Below, piece after piece: positions 33,935-42,628 of a stretch of DNA of 64,000 bases. The position numbers and the translations under genes are program-made. The notes under the pieces were generated by a model that saw nothing but the letters and a program-made list of their open reading frames with translations, searched no databases and was not told where the DNA came from. The stretch is from JBBQFC01 sp038321615 (GTDB taxonomy: Bacteria > Bacteroidota > Bacteroidia > Flavobacteriales_D > Cryomorphaceae), in the NCBI GenBank assembly GCA_038321615.1, contig JBBQFC010000002.1:1-64000 (forward strand), written 5' to 3'. Positions within the stretch are counted from its first letter, which is position 1. The number at the start of each line of letters is the position of its first letter.

Positions 33935-34251
33935 ATGGTTCGATTCGTCCTTCTTCCCATCGCATCTTTAATTTGCTTCAGTTTGCCTGCGTTACCCTTT
34001 CGCTGCACAATGGCTCAGCCAAGTCAATCCATCTGGAAATCCGGTCTGTGATGAACCCCAATCTTTCGCCTTTTTTAGACAGTGGAGTAGATTTGAAAGT
34101 AGGCCAAAAGATTTACTTCAAGTAGCATAAAAAGCGATATTTCTTACTTGAAGTAACAGAAAAACTTCGCGATAAAGTATTGAAAGTGAACGGTTTGAAA
34201 AAGGCTCGGGAGAAGGAGATTGAAATTGAGAACTTCAAAAAAAAGCGCTGA
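33935..34251 (+). pseudogene. Decayed small exported protein gene (tentative)
   Basis: ATG at 33935 encodes a signal-peptide-like start (MVRFVLLPIASLICFSLPAL) that stops at 34049. From 34051 in another frame the translation continues (LKVGQKIYFK, TAG at 34123, then YFLLEVTEKLRDKVLKVNGL and a basic end, TGA at 34249). A 12-bp inverted repeat (34113-34124 and 34145-34156) sits around the internal TAG. The pieces look like one small secreted gene with a frameshift and a stop, but no family is recognised, so chance frames cannot be excluded. Confidence 0.35.
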
Positions 34252-34286
34252 TTCTCTTGCCCATAAAATTCATCTTATGATCCTTG

Positions 34287-35066
34287 CTAATTGTTATCTC
34301 CCAGCCAGTAGTATTGATAGACTCTGCGCTGTGGATCGCTGATGTAACTCTTCGATGGCAATTGATCGAATGCCACCATAGTGGTCTTACTTCGCTTGCC
34401 GGGCTGAATGAAGCAGGAGAAACGATCATTCGGGACGGCAAAAAATTCGGCGTTTATAGCCAGTGACGACACCAAGGAGTCTCCGGGAGCGACCTTAACC
34501 AATTTGCGCGCTTCATCTGATGGATACTTTTGCTCGATTCGAGCAAGAATCATTTTTTTAGAGCGGTTGTGCAGCACTACCTGCGTAGCCATGGGCGTCG
34601 CGCATTCATTGGGCGCTTTTGGTGGCGATATTTCATCGCGCTTCGATGGTGGCGGCCAGGAAGGGGTGGTCATCGGCGACCGATCATGACTATCTTCCCA
34701 AAAGCTTAGAATTTTCCCATTTTCGTCCAGGACATAGTTTGATTTATGCCATTGAATCCCAGCGTCGGGAGCTGAACTTGTTTCGATTTTATGAACCCCG
34801 CCATTTGGGTAGAACGACAAATTTACGCTCGAATGTCCGGCATAGTCGCGGCGTGTGCCATTGTAGACTAGCTCCCCCGATCGATTGAATACCTCTACTT
34901 TTTCTTCGTGGAATCGAGACGCATCAGCTGGCCATCCAGAAGGCGTTTCGCGACAAGCAATTTCTCCGGTATCGTAATAGCGCTCTTTTGGCGATTGAGC
35001 CAGCGAATGGCTGGAGCTAATTGCGATGTAGAGTATTGAAAGGAAGGCTAATATGATTTTATGCAT
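34287..35066 (-). CDS. Secreted hypothetical protein with MORN-like N-terminal repeats
   Basis: A 259-aa exported protein: signal peptide 1-23 (IILAFLSILYIAISSSHSLAQ) and, at about 28-125, three or four MORN-like units (RYYDTGEIACRE, FNRSGELVYNGT, SFYPNGGVHKIE, LDENGKILSFWE). A proline-rich linker (TTPSWPPPSKRDEISPPK) follows near 135-152, then a beta-rich C-terminal domain of no known family. ATG at 35066 is chosen for the signal peptide; the frame extends further upstream without one. A 306-bp AT-rich gap lies upstream. Confidence 0.75.
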   Translation of the reverse strand: MHKIILAFLSILYIAISSSHSLAQSPKERYYDTGEIACRETPSGWPADASRFHEEKVEVFNRSGELVYNGTRRDYAGHSSVNLSFYPNGGVHKIETSSAPDAGIQWHKSNYVLDENGKILSFWEDSHDRSPMTTPSWPPPSKRDEISPPKAPNECATPMATQVVLHNRSKKMILARIEQKYPSDEARKLVKVAPGDSLVSSLAINAEFFAVPNDRFSCFIQPGKRSKTTMVAFDQLPSKSYISDPQRRVYQYYWLGDNN

Positions 35067-35372
35067 GCTCTTTTTTTTTAGAACCAGTTCTTTCCAATGT
35101 CGTGCCGAAAACGTTTTAGATAGATTATTCATTGCCTTGAGCTGGGCTTGCAAATTATTAAATTACCAAACCATTTAGGGCTGCTAATTTCTTGCACATC
35201 CGAAGAACGCTCGAAAATTAGACTTATTGAATTCTTATGCCCTAAGAAAGTGAAGAAAATAAATTGAAAAAATGTATTCTCAAAAATTTGACAGCTCAGG
35301 AGTATCGATTAGAAAATTTCTCTATCGATTACTTTCGTTTTCTTATTCCTCAAAATGAATGAATCTTGAGAC
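35067..35372. other. AT-rich intergenic gap with no recognised feature
   Basis: No gene, RNA or clear promoter match was found between the two minus-strand genes. The central part (about 35160-35350) is markedly AT-rich compared with its flanks. Confidence 0.5.
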
Positions 35373-36737
35373 TTACCTTTTTTCGGCCTCCTTCCCAATG
35401 TGATTTAGCACCCGCAGGTGAATGCGATGAAGAATAAAGTCAGACCAAAGTCGCCAATAAATTCCCGGCCAAATATCATGGCGGTACCAAGTAGTGCCGC
35501 GCAAGCGAGTTCGCCCGTCAGATAGGGTTTCGAGCTGAAACTCGCCTCGTTCCGATTGAAAGGAACCATCCAAATGCGGAATATCGAGCGATTGGTATAG
35601 CGACCATTCCACCATCGGTGCCGGCTGATCGAGTACGCTGAAGGAAAGTGTGTGAGGCTCATTCCAAACGGTAATAGGCTCTATGAAGCTTCCGGTGGTG
35701 AAATGACAGTGCCTCACTGCGCCGACGCCTCGGCCTGCTATTTCGGCGTGGGTAGGATAAGCGATACCCGTTTTGAAAAGCCACTCTGTGGGCTCATCAA
35801 TTTGGCTAAAAGCCACCAGTTCATTCCAAACGTCTTGTTTACTGGCGTTGATTTCAACTTCGGTTGATACAGCAATTAATGGTGGTGCTAACGAAGCGCT
35901 ATTTTCCATAAAACCCATTGCCGGAATAGCTAGGAGCGGAATCAGGATCATGTGAAGTGCTCTAGTTGCCCTCCTTCGCACTACGGAATAGCCCAAAGCT
36001 GCGCCAATACCGCCAATCCCGATTAAAATTGGCAAGCCAATAATTACGCAGATTATTCCTTCGAACGCAAGAACAAGCATTAATATATTGAGCACTAAAA
36101 CGCTTAAGCATGCCACTCCAAAGGCCTCAGATTGCCGAAGATCGGGATGCGAAGATCCGTAAATAACGACGGTGGTAAAACCAAGAAAAAAAGGAATTCC
36201 GATAAATACGCTCCAACCGTAATCGCCTAAAATCGAAATGAATAAGGCGAACAACAGCAATGAAAATAGGCAAGTAAGAGAAACAGCGAATACAGCGCTC
36301 CCAAACTTCGATTTTGGTAGCAAACCAGAAGTAATGAATGTTGACGGATTCGCTCGCTCATCACGCCTTGGGATAGCCGTTAATAGGAGGAACATCAAAA
36401 GGTTAATAAAGGGTAAAAAGAATAGAAATAGCATCCAGTTGGGAAACTTCGCATCACGCAATCGCTTTAAGCATAAGAGCGTACCCACCCAGATAAATGG
36501 AATGGAAGTTAGAATCATCACTCCAAAAAATATTTGGTCAGCTTCTGTAAGGGTGCTGAGCGCCACATGATCTACTTGGGTATAGTAGCTCGTAATGTCC
36601 CACGAACGCCCCATTAAAGATGCGGTGAGCCGATCGAGATTGAGCTTTACGGCAAATAGGATTGCCCCCCAGATGAGGTAATCTCGGCGACCTATCTCGC
36701 CGCCCCAATAAATCAGTTGGTTGTGATTTAACGCCAT
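35373..36737 (-). CDS. Membrane protein fusing a DUF805-like region to an SRPBCC domain
   Basis: A 454-aa protein. The N-terminal 110 residues resemble DUF805 membrane proteins (GRRDYLIWGAILF, then LLCLKRLRDAKFPNW), with about eight transmembrane segments in all up to residue 290. The C-terminal 160 residues form a START/SRPBCC (polyketide cyclase-like) domain: STEVEINASKQDVWNELVAF at the start, GVGAVRHCHF in the middle, LRGTTWYRHDIWPGIYW before the long C-terminal helix. SRPBCC domains hold hydrophobic ligands in a helix-grip pocket. No enzymatic residue can be assigned and the ligand is unknown. Confidence 0.8.
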   Translation of the reverse strand: MALNHNQLIYWGGEIGRRDYLIWGAILFAVKLNLDRLTASLMGRSWDITSYYTQVDHVALSTLTEADQIFFGVMILTSIPFIWVGTLLCLKRLRDAKFPNWMLFLFFLPFINLLMFLLLTAIPRRDERANPSTFITSGLLPKSKFGSAVFAVSLTCLFSLLLFALFISILGDYGWSVFIGIPFFLGFTTVVIYGSSHPDLRQSEAFGVACLSVLVLNILMLVLAFEGIICVIIGLPILIGIGGIGAALGYSVVRRRATRALHMILIPLLAIPAMGFMENSASLAPPLIAVSTEVEINASKQDVWNELVAFSQIDEPTEWLFKTGIAYPTHAEIAGRGVGAVRHCHFTTGSFIEPITVWNEPHTLSFSVLDQPAPMVEWSLYQSLDIPHLDGSFQSERGEFQLETLSDGRTRLRGTTWYRHDIWPGIYWRLWSDFILHRIHLRVLNHIGKEAEKR

Positions 36738-36936
36738 GATTAAAAGTTGATGCGTAAAGGAAGGAATTCGATCGTATTATTCGAAAGTCCGTTTTTGTAT
36801 CAATCCAGATCAACCACCCCAATTGTGGAATATTTTCCCCGATCACCTAATTCACTAGTGCCTACGGATCGCGCGAACGCTGAGATAAGAGCCTTGGCAA
36901 GCAACTTGAATATTACTCTTGTAAATTGAAAGAATT

Positions 36937-37407
36937 ATGAAAATGAACGTCCCTAATTATTTTTTACTCGCGATTATTGCCTCGACGATGAGCTGTAGCT
37001 CTGCCGTTACACTTGCCGACATGCAAAACCAAGTGGATAAAACCACCAGGGAAGTAGAGTCAGCGCAGGAAGCCATGATCGAACTTGCCAATATGAAGGA
37101 ACAGTACTCCGAAGATCACCGGGACGCGATAATTAAGGCTTTGAAGACGCGCGATAAAGCACTTCAACAAGATGTGAATCGCATAAAAGGCATTGAAGCT
37201 GAGAGTGCCCAGGGTGCAGCAAATGATATGGCGGATAACTTGAAAGCCGAGCGTTCGTCGATACAGGCACAAATGAGTGAATTAGAAAAGGTAAACCGTG
37301 AAAATTGGCAGTCTACGCGCGATTCCATCAATCGGGAAATAGAAATCCTGAACGGTCATATTGCGCGACTTACGCAAAGTTTAGCTGATGATAAACCGGT
37401 GAAATAA
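36937..37407 (+). CDS. Coiled-coil lipoprotein (156 aa)
   Basis: A small exported lipoprotein: signal peptide with lipobox TMSC (C20), then an almost entirely helical mature part rich in E, K, Q, A and N with heptad-like spacing (about 30-150), predicted to form a long coiled coil. It resembles Lpp-like or TolA-like stalks only in general style; no family is recognised. It stands alone on the plus strand after a divergent membrane gene; no TAnnTTTG match lies close upstream. Confidence 0.75.
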   Translation: MKMNVPNYFLLAIIASTMSCSSAVTLADMQNQVDKTTREVESAQEAMIELANMKEQYSEDHRDAIIKALKTRDKALQQDVNRIKGIEAESAQGAANDMADNLKAERSSIQAQMSELEKVNRENWQSTRDSINREIEILNGHIARLTQSLADDKPVK

Positions 37408-37650
37408 TCCAGCTGCGGCTACGAAATAACTTACCTACCCCTCAAAAAATCAGCTGCACCAGCAAGGCTCGTCCAAGCAAGTTTGTATCGTTCGAATAAT
37501 TAGTTGAAGCAATTTGAGCTTGCAAGATCAACGCATTCCCTTTGAGATGGCTAGAGAAACCAAGGCTCTAATTTCACGTCGCAACATGCCATAACCATTG
37601 ATGACTCAGGCATCAATCGACTTGATTGGGCTATGTGTTTCTTCGATGAA
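37408..37650. other. Intergenic gap without a recognised gene
   Basis: No frame here has a recognisable product. Together with the remnant that follows it forms a 371-bp space between the coiled-coil lipoprotein and the SLC13 transporter gene. Confidence 0.4.
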
Positions 37651-37766
37651 GGTCAAATCCTGGCGGTTCTCAAGGGCTTTCCTTTGACTGGTCCATGGTG
37701 GTTTTGCCCGACGTGAGCCACGACAATAACGCTGCTGCCCTTGCCGCTGCGGATATCTTGTATTAA
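37651..37766 (+). pseudogene. Possible C-terminal remnant of an alpha/beta-hydrolase-like gene
   Basis: The frame ending with TAA at 37764 reads DWSMVVLPDVSHDNNAAALAA, then A-D-I-L-Y. This is like the last strand-loop-helix of some alpha/beta hydrolases, in which W-x-x-x-x-x-P-x-V-x-H-D carries the catalytic His. Nothing matching lies further upstream. It may be a fragment or a coincidence. Confidence 0.2.
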
Positions 37767-37778
37767 TTTGCTCCACCA

Positions 37779-39260
37779 ATGAGCAAAGCACTTACCAAGG
37801 AACGCATCGGCCTACTTTTGGGTCCCTTACTATTTTTGCTCGTTTGGTTTGTTCTCCCTTTGGCTGGTCTTTCGCCGGAAGGCCGAGCCGTATTGGCATC
37901 CACCGCTTGGATTGCCGCTTGGTGGATCACCGAAGCTATTCCCATTGCCGCTACCGCCTTGCTCCCCTTGGTGCTTTTCCCACTTACTGGTGCCATTAAT
38001 ATAAAGCAAGCGGCTACCGGCTACAGCCATCCCTTTATTTTTCTTTTTCTCGGTGGGTTTATCTTGGCCATAGCCATCGAAAAATGGAATTTACACCGGC
38101 GCATTGCCCTATCCATTCTCAGCTTTGTGGGCAATAAAAAGAAGTTTATCATCCTCGGTTTTATGATCGGCACCGGTTTTTTATCTATGTGGATTTCGAA
38201 TACGGCCACCGCCGCCATGATGCTACCTATCGGCATGGCTCTAGTCACACAAATCGGAAAGGATTCCAGCGGTTTTGCAGAGCCTTCGTTTGGTAAAGCT
38301 CTGATGCTGGGCATCGCATACAGCGCGAGTATCGGGGGCACTGCCACGCTCATTGGTACGCCCCCAAATCTCATTTTGGCAGGCGTTATCCAAACCACTT
38401 ATGGGGTGGAAATTTCTTTCTTTCAGTGGTTTAGTATCGGTTTACCCTTTGCCGCTTTCATGCTGTTTGTGTGCTGGTATTACCTCGTGCATATTGCCTT
38501 TCGGTTTAATGAGCCAAGGCTGCCTGGGGGTAAAGCAGAGCTTCGAAAACAAATGAAAAGTCTGGGTAAGATCTCCCGACAGGAGAAGACCGTGCTCGTT
38601 ATTTTTATCACAACGGGCTTGGCATGGATGCTGCGTTCTTACATTCTGGAGCCCTTCCTTCCGGCTATCGACGATACCATTATTGCCATCTCCGCGGCTG
38701 TTCTGCTCTTTGTGTTGCCTTCCGGCAAAAGTGGTGAGCGCATATTGGTTTGGGAAGATACGCTCTACTTGCCATGGGCGGCGCTGTTACTTTTTGGCGG
38801 AGGTATTGCACTGGCCAATGGATTTGAGATCAGCGGTCTCGCTACCTGGATCGGCCACCAATTCAATGACCTGCAGAGCCTGCATATTTTTCTACTTGTT
38901 TTAGTAGTAATCGCGGCAGTGAATTTTCTGACGGAAATTACTTCCAACTTAGCCACCACGGCCATGATTTTACCTATTCTTGGATCCCTCGCGGTAGTGG
39001 CCGATGTGCACCCTTTTGTACTGATGGTGGGAGCCGGACTCGCCGCTTCCTGCGCCTTTATGCTGCCCGTAGCCACCCCTCCAAATGCGATAGTCTACGG
39101 TTCTGGAAAGGTGAGTATTACCGATATGATTCGTGCGGGATTTGGGCTCAATCTCCTTTCTATTCTGATTTTAACCCTGCTCGTTTATTTGCTCCTTCCG
39201 TTGATTTGGGGGTTAGAGATTCGTCCGTTTCCGATAGATTTGAAGATGACGGGGGATTGA
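37779..39260 (+). CDS. SLC13 (DASS) family sodium/anion symporter
   Basis: A 493-aa inner-membrane transporter with about eleven to twelve TM segments. The SLC13/DASS signatures are present: two Ser-Asn-Thr-type hairpins (MWISNTATAAMMLPIG and TEITSNLATTAMILPI), each followed by a helix, GGTATLIGTPPNLI after the first and LPVATPPNAIVYGSG after the second. Family members move dicarboxylates (succinate, malate) or sulfate with Na+. The substrate cannot be read from sequence. The gene stands alone; no operon partner is visible. Confidence 0.93.
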   Translation: MSKALTKERIGLLLGPLLFLLVWFVLPLAGLSPEGRAVLASTAWIAAWWITEAIPIAATALLPLVLFPLTGAINIKQAATGYSHPFIFLFLGGFILAIAIEKWNLHRRIALSILSFVGNKKKFIILGFMIGTGFLSMWISNTATAAMMLPIGMALVTQIGKDSSGFAEPSFGKALMLGIAYSASIGGTATLIGTPPNLILAGVIQTTYGVEISFFQWFSIGLPFAAFMLFVCWYYLVHIAFRFNEPRLPGGKAELRKQMKSLGKISRQEKTVLVIFITTGLAWMLRSYILEPFLPAIDDTIIAISAAVLLFVLPSGKSGERILVWEDTLYLPWAALLLFGGGIALANGFEISGLATWIGHQFNDLQSLHIFLLVLVVIAAVNFLTEITSNLATTAMILPILGSLAVVADVHPFVLMVGAGLAASCAFMLPVATPPNAIVYGSGKVSITDMIRAGFGLNLLSILILTLLVYLLLPLIWGLEIRPFPIDLKMTGD

Positions 39261-39423
39261 AGTGTTGCCGATCAGTTTCTAATGGATTGAAGACGAAAAA
39301 TTTTCAAAAGTCCGATACAACAAGAGCACGGAAAGTAGAATATAGAATTCTTTATATCACCTTCGTTTTCTAAAAGTAAGATAAAGAACTTTCTGTGTTC
39401 TCCTTGAATCTTAAATGACTGTT

Positions 39424-39900
39424 ATGATGAGACTTGAAACCCATGAAGCGGGGAAGTTTGAGAAACAGCAATCAGGTTACACTTCTTTCTATCCTACACC
39501 TATCAACGGGCGAAGCGCTAATGGAAGAAACCGAGATTTTTCCCGAAGGAAAAAACGATTGGTGGGATGTTCATCATTACACCAAAGCTCTTAACGCACC
39601 TATCGGAGAATTCAAGAATCTGCCAATTTCATCCCGACTCATTAAGCAAACGCATAAAAACGTACTGAATAGCTTACGCGGCGTAAAAGAGCCGTGAGCG
39701 CAAATTTGCTTTTGCAACAGTTATTCAAAAAACCTGTGATTACTGTGTACCAAACTCATACTTTTCCAGGTTTAAGTTCTAAAGCGAGGAACGACGTAAT
39801 CGACAATTTTGTACACCCAAGCGTACTCAGAGAAATGACGGGTCAAAGCCGTAATCGTGTATTGGTCTTTGACGAATACTTGGATAAATTCAAATTTTAG
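39424..39900 (+). pseudogene. Fic family gene, multiply deleted
   Basis: Three pieces of a Fic/DOC (AMP-transferase) protein follow in order but in different frames. From 39424: RLETHEAGKFEKQQSGYTSF then YPTPING, the Fic N-terminal segment. From about 39510 in the next frame: NDWWDVHHYTKAL and PISSRLIKQTHKNVLNSLRG. From about 39700: LLLQQLFKKPVITV and LREMTGQSRNRVLVFDEYL, the C-terminal winged-helix end. The core with HxFx(D/E)GNGRxxR is gone, and the usual 350-400 residues are reduced to about 155 codons. The gene is dead as an AMP-transferase. Confidence 0.8.
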
Positions 39901-39993
39901 AGCGTAGAAAACGATCGGGCTGATTTGAATCAAATTTGCGCGATTCGCGAATTATATTCTGGCAAATAAGCCCGGGATTAAAGCTGATTGTGC

Positions 39994-40571
39994 TCAATGA
40001 TTTGCTTTCATATTTTCAGCCGCTAATTCCACCGTTTCGGTTCTTCTCTTCGCTCGGGTTTCCGGTGGTGTGGCGTTGAGAATCCGTTCCCGAATTGCCC
40101 GCTGCGGGGAGCACGAGAAGTTTTGCCAATTTGCAAAAGCTTCGGGGTTTTTGTCGAATAGCTGCTGCAAGTCTGGTGGGATCGTTCCTTTTTATGCTAC
40201 ATCGAGTGCAGCCCAAGCGCCGTTCTTCTACGCTATGTTTATCATTTCAAGTCCAGCAGGGGCCAACTTGCCCGCTTCGTGCAATCGGGCAATTTTATCT
40301 TTATTCTCTGCGCTCCAATTGCTCTTTGGGCTGCGCTTCGCAAAATATTGATAATAACTTTCTGCGTCGCGCTTATGGGGAACGCTGTCTATCCAGCAAA
40401 AGCATAGTGCTTCATTTACGGCATAGGGATAACACGCCGTTGGCTTCACGCTCTCCTTGCTGTAAATAATGAGCCAAACGGATTTTTCGGATGTATGGTT
40501 TTTTCGAGCCATTAGCGCCACGCGCTCTGGGAGCTGGCTTCGACGGCGGGGATGTTTTTGTAAGTCTCCAT
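39994..40571 (-). pseudogene. YdeI/OmpD-associated family gene with three stops and a frameshift
   Basis: Read on the minus strand from ATG at 40571 to TGA at 39994 this is a full-length (about 192-codon) YdeI-family protein, with NHTSEKSVWLIIYSK, NEALCFCWIDS, KSNWSAENK, PDLQQLFDKNPEAFANWQNF and ETRAKRRTETVELAAEN. It is broken by TAA after SAWR, by loss of one A in an A6 run after WLEK, by TAG after MINIA and by TAA after ALDVA. Aside from these the family pattern is intact, so inactivation is recent. Sequencing error is unlikely to explain four lesions. Confidence 0.85.
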
Positions 40572-40646
40572 TTTATACCACACAAATCTAAATCAACCCG
40601 GCCAAAAAATAGCTTACGACGATTTCTTTCTATGCCGAGTTTGAAA

Positions 40647-41090
40647 TTATTCGATTCCTAAACGTTTCGCGCTTTTTCCGTTTTCGGTATTAATTTGTAC
40701 CAAATAGACGCCCAACGGAAGAACTGACGCAACTGATATCAGCGCGTCTCTCCAAACCTGGATAGGTCCCCAGAGCCAGCTTTCCCGAAATCTCGAAAAC
40801 GCGAATCGATCGAATTCGCGTATTTGATCCAATACTAAATCGATTGTTGGCAGGATTGGTAAAAAGAGAGAATTTGATAAGCTCATGCCCGTTTATCCCG
40901 CTGGTAAAGTCGCTTTCGGCGGCACCAATATCTACAAATTGTATTTCTCGAATGTTGCCGTAAAAGTCGAGCTCATCGGCTAAGGGGTTGAAATAGGGAT
41001 TGGCTTGGTTGATAAGGGCGATTTTTCGAGTGGCAGTCGATTCGCCGTAAATTTTTGCCCAGTAAGTGGAATTCCCATGCCAAAGCCCTA
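40647..41090 (-). pseudogene. Frameshifted T9SS-sorted protein remnant
   Basis: The 5' part on the minus strand reads ...LADELDFYGNIREIQFVDIG and FSLFTNPANNRFSIGS with IRVFEISGKL, the start and middle of a T9SS sorting domain. The last strand pair, LPLGVYLVQINTENGKSAKR, is in another frame and ends at 40647. The shift lies around 40740-40790. The upstream part is short and has no signal peptide or usable start, so only the 3' end of a larger gene remains. The left limit is certain; the right limit is approximate. Confidence 0.65.
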
Positions 41091-41245
41091 TTAATAAATA
41101 GATTGAGCATTTAAATTGAAGCTGAGAGTTTCCGGATAATTTATTCGCGATGAAAAACGAACAACAAATTGGATATAAAAACGATTTCTTAGCTTGTTTC
41201 GTCGATAAAATTTTTACTTTCGTGGCCAACCTAAAAAAATCAAAA

Positions 41246-41857
41246 ATGAAAAATGTATTTAAAATTGCTTTTGCACTTTGTTTATTTATGAGTTTTTCGA
41301 ATGTATCGAATGCTCAGGAAAGTTTCGGAAATGCCGGCTTGGAGATTGCTCTTCCGGTTGGAGATTGGGCCAAAGACGTCTATGGTATAGGAGTCGGAGG
41401 TTCTGGAGGGTATGAATTTGGACTTTCCGATAATTTAGCGATTACTGCGAACGTTGGTATTACATTCCTTTCCTTAAATAGCAATGTTTCTGATTTCATT
41501 AAAAGCTCTTACCTGGTTCCAATCCAACTTGGTGGTCGCTATTATTTGACTGAAGCTCGGGAAGGTTTATTCGCAGAGGTTATGGTTGGAATGCATCTTT
41601 TTGGTGTTTCTACCGAGGACATCGAAATATTAGGCACTACCATTGAAGGCGATTCCGAAACGGAAGCTTACTTCAGTGCGGCTCCACAAGTGGGTTATTT
41701 CATCAACGAGAATTTATCGGTTGCACTTCGATACCAATTGGTTTTTCAAGGTGAGACTGAAGAGACCTTTACTGACCCCTTTGGAAACTCAACTAACGTT
41801 ACTGTAGACGGTCAAAACTTGGGATATATAGGTTTGAAATTGGCTTACAATTTCTAA
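41246..41857 (+). CDS. Outer-membrane beta-barrel protein
   Basis: A 203-aa exported protein: signal peptide 1-23 (FALCLFMSFSNVSNAQ), then eight-stranded-barrel-like repeats of alternating residues (GVGGSGGYEFGLSDNLAITANVG, then YYLTEAREGLFAEVMVGMHL, FINENLSVALRYQL) ending in an aromatic strand GLKLAYNF. This is the small porin-like barrel family common in Bacteroidota. ATG at 41246 was preferred because the frame upstream has no signal peptide. A strong terminator follows. Function unknown beyond location. Confidence 0.85.
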   Translation: MKNVFKIAFALCLFMSFSNVSNAQESFGNAGLEIALPVGDWAKDVYGIGVGGSGGYEFGLSDNLAITANVGITFLSLNSNVSDFIKSSYLVPIQLGGRYYLTEAREGLFAEVMVGMHLFGVSTEDIEILGTTIEGDSETEAYFSAAPQVGYFINENLSVALRYQLVFQGETEETFTDPFGNSTNVTVDGQNLGYIGLKLAYNF

Positions 41858-41872
41858 TAAAATTATCCATTC

Positions 41873-41911
41873 AAAAAAGCCGCTCCAGATTCCTGGAGCG
41901 GCTTTTTTTTT
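41873..41911 (+). terminator. Rho-independent terminator
   Basis: A perfect stem (41873-41888 with 41893-41908, loop ATTC) runs into a T tract of nine. It ends the barrel gene; the AAAAAA at its base makes it usable on both strands. Confidence 0.9.
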
Positions 41912-42245
41912 GGATTAGAACCAGGTATTTGCGGTCTGATTTCTATTCGAATGGACGCCATGCTTAAAAGTTCGGAAGAAACCTGATTGCAATTATGTGC
42001 AAGAGAGCCTTCGAGTCAATGCTATTGTTAAATGCACGTGGTTTCAGGAAGTGGAATTTTGTCCAATTTCTGTTTGTGGTCCCTTCTTCCTATTCGAATA
42101 TTTGTTGTTGCTCCTGAAATCGAACAAAGTAAATGGCGCTTCGTAAGCCCAGATTTTTGTTCACGCGGAGATATCAAAGCGATGTATTTTCGGATTAAAT
42201 GCTTTCCACTACTTCGCTACCTTGAGTTTACTAGTGATGAGCATC
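41912..42245. other. Intergenic gap without a recognised gene
   Basis: The 334 bp between the terminator and the His-rich lipoprotein gene hold only frames without family resemblance; the long plus-strand frame in this area is antisense to the lipoprotein's His-rich repeat. Confidence 0.5.
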
Positions 42246-42461
42246 CTAATGGTCGTGCTCATGGGTGGAACCATCTGTGTGATCGTGATTATGATCGTCT
42301 TCGTGGTGGAGCGTATCATGGTCGTGCGAATGCATGGAGCTGTCTTCATGCATATGCTCATGGTCGTGACTGTTGTTACCTCCATTGCCTCCACAGGCTG
42401 CAAATGTGAGCGCCGCAAAGCAACAGGCGATGGCGGAAAGATTTGAAATTATTGATTTCAT
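42246..42461 (-). CDS. His-rich metal-binding lipoprotein (71 aa)
   Basis: Signal peptide 1-22 ends in a lipobox (FAAC, C23), so the mature 49-residue protein is lipid anchored. The mature part is almost only H, D, E, N, S, T and G, with about 17 histidines in HDHEHMHEDSSMHSHDHD and HHEDDHNHDHTDG-type runs, the composition of zinc, nickel or copper buffering peptides. No other fold is visible. It is divergent from a DtxR/MntR-type regulator 167 bp away, consistent with metal-linked control. The metal is not determined. Confidence 0.85.
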   Translation of the reverse strand: MKSIISNLSAIACCFAALTFAACGGNGGNNSHDHEHMHEDSSMHSHDHDTLHHEDDHNHDHTDGSTHEHDH

Positions 42462-42628
42462 AGATTGGGTTTTGAATTTGAAAGGTACGTTTTGTAATCG
42501 ACTTTGTAGTTTTAGGATATTGAATTATGTCTTAATTTTCTGGCATCGAGTCGACTACTTGGCTTAATTTACCCTGCTTCTTTCGAAGATTTAAATACTT
42601 TTACGATCCCTGATTAACTGAGTCCTGT

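Noticed and set aside
39994..40571. Stop-codon reassignment or readthrough in the YdeI-family frame
   Set aside because: TAA and TAG both occur as lesions together with a frameshift, and both are used as normal stops in intact genes here, so decay is the simpler reading.
42032..42409. A 125-aa plus-strand frame rich in H, R and D
   Set aside because: It is the complement of the His-codon repeat of the lipoprotein gene, which has a signal peptide and lipobox; the plus-strand product has none.
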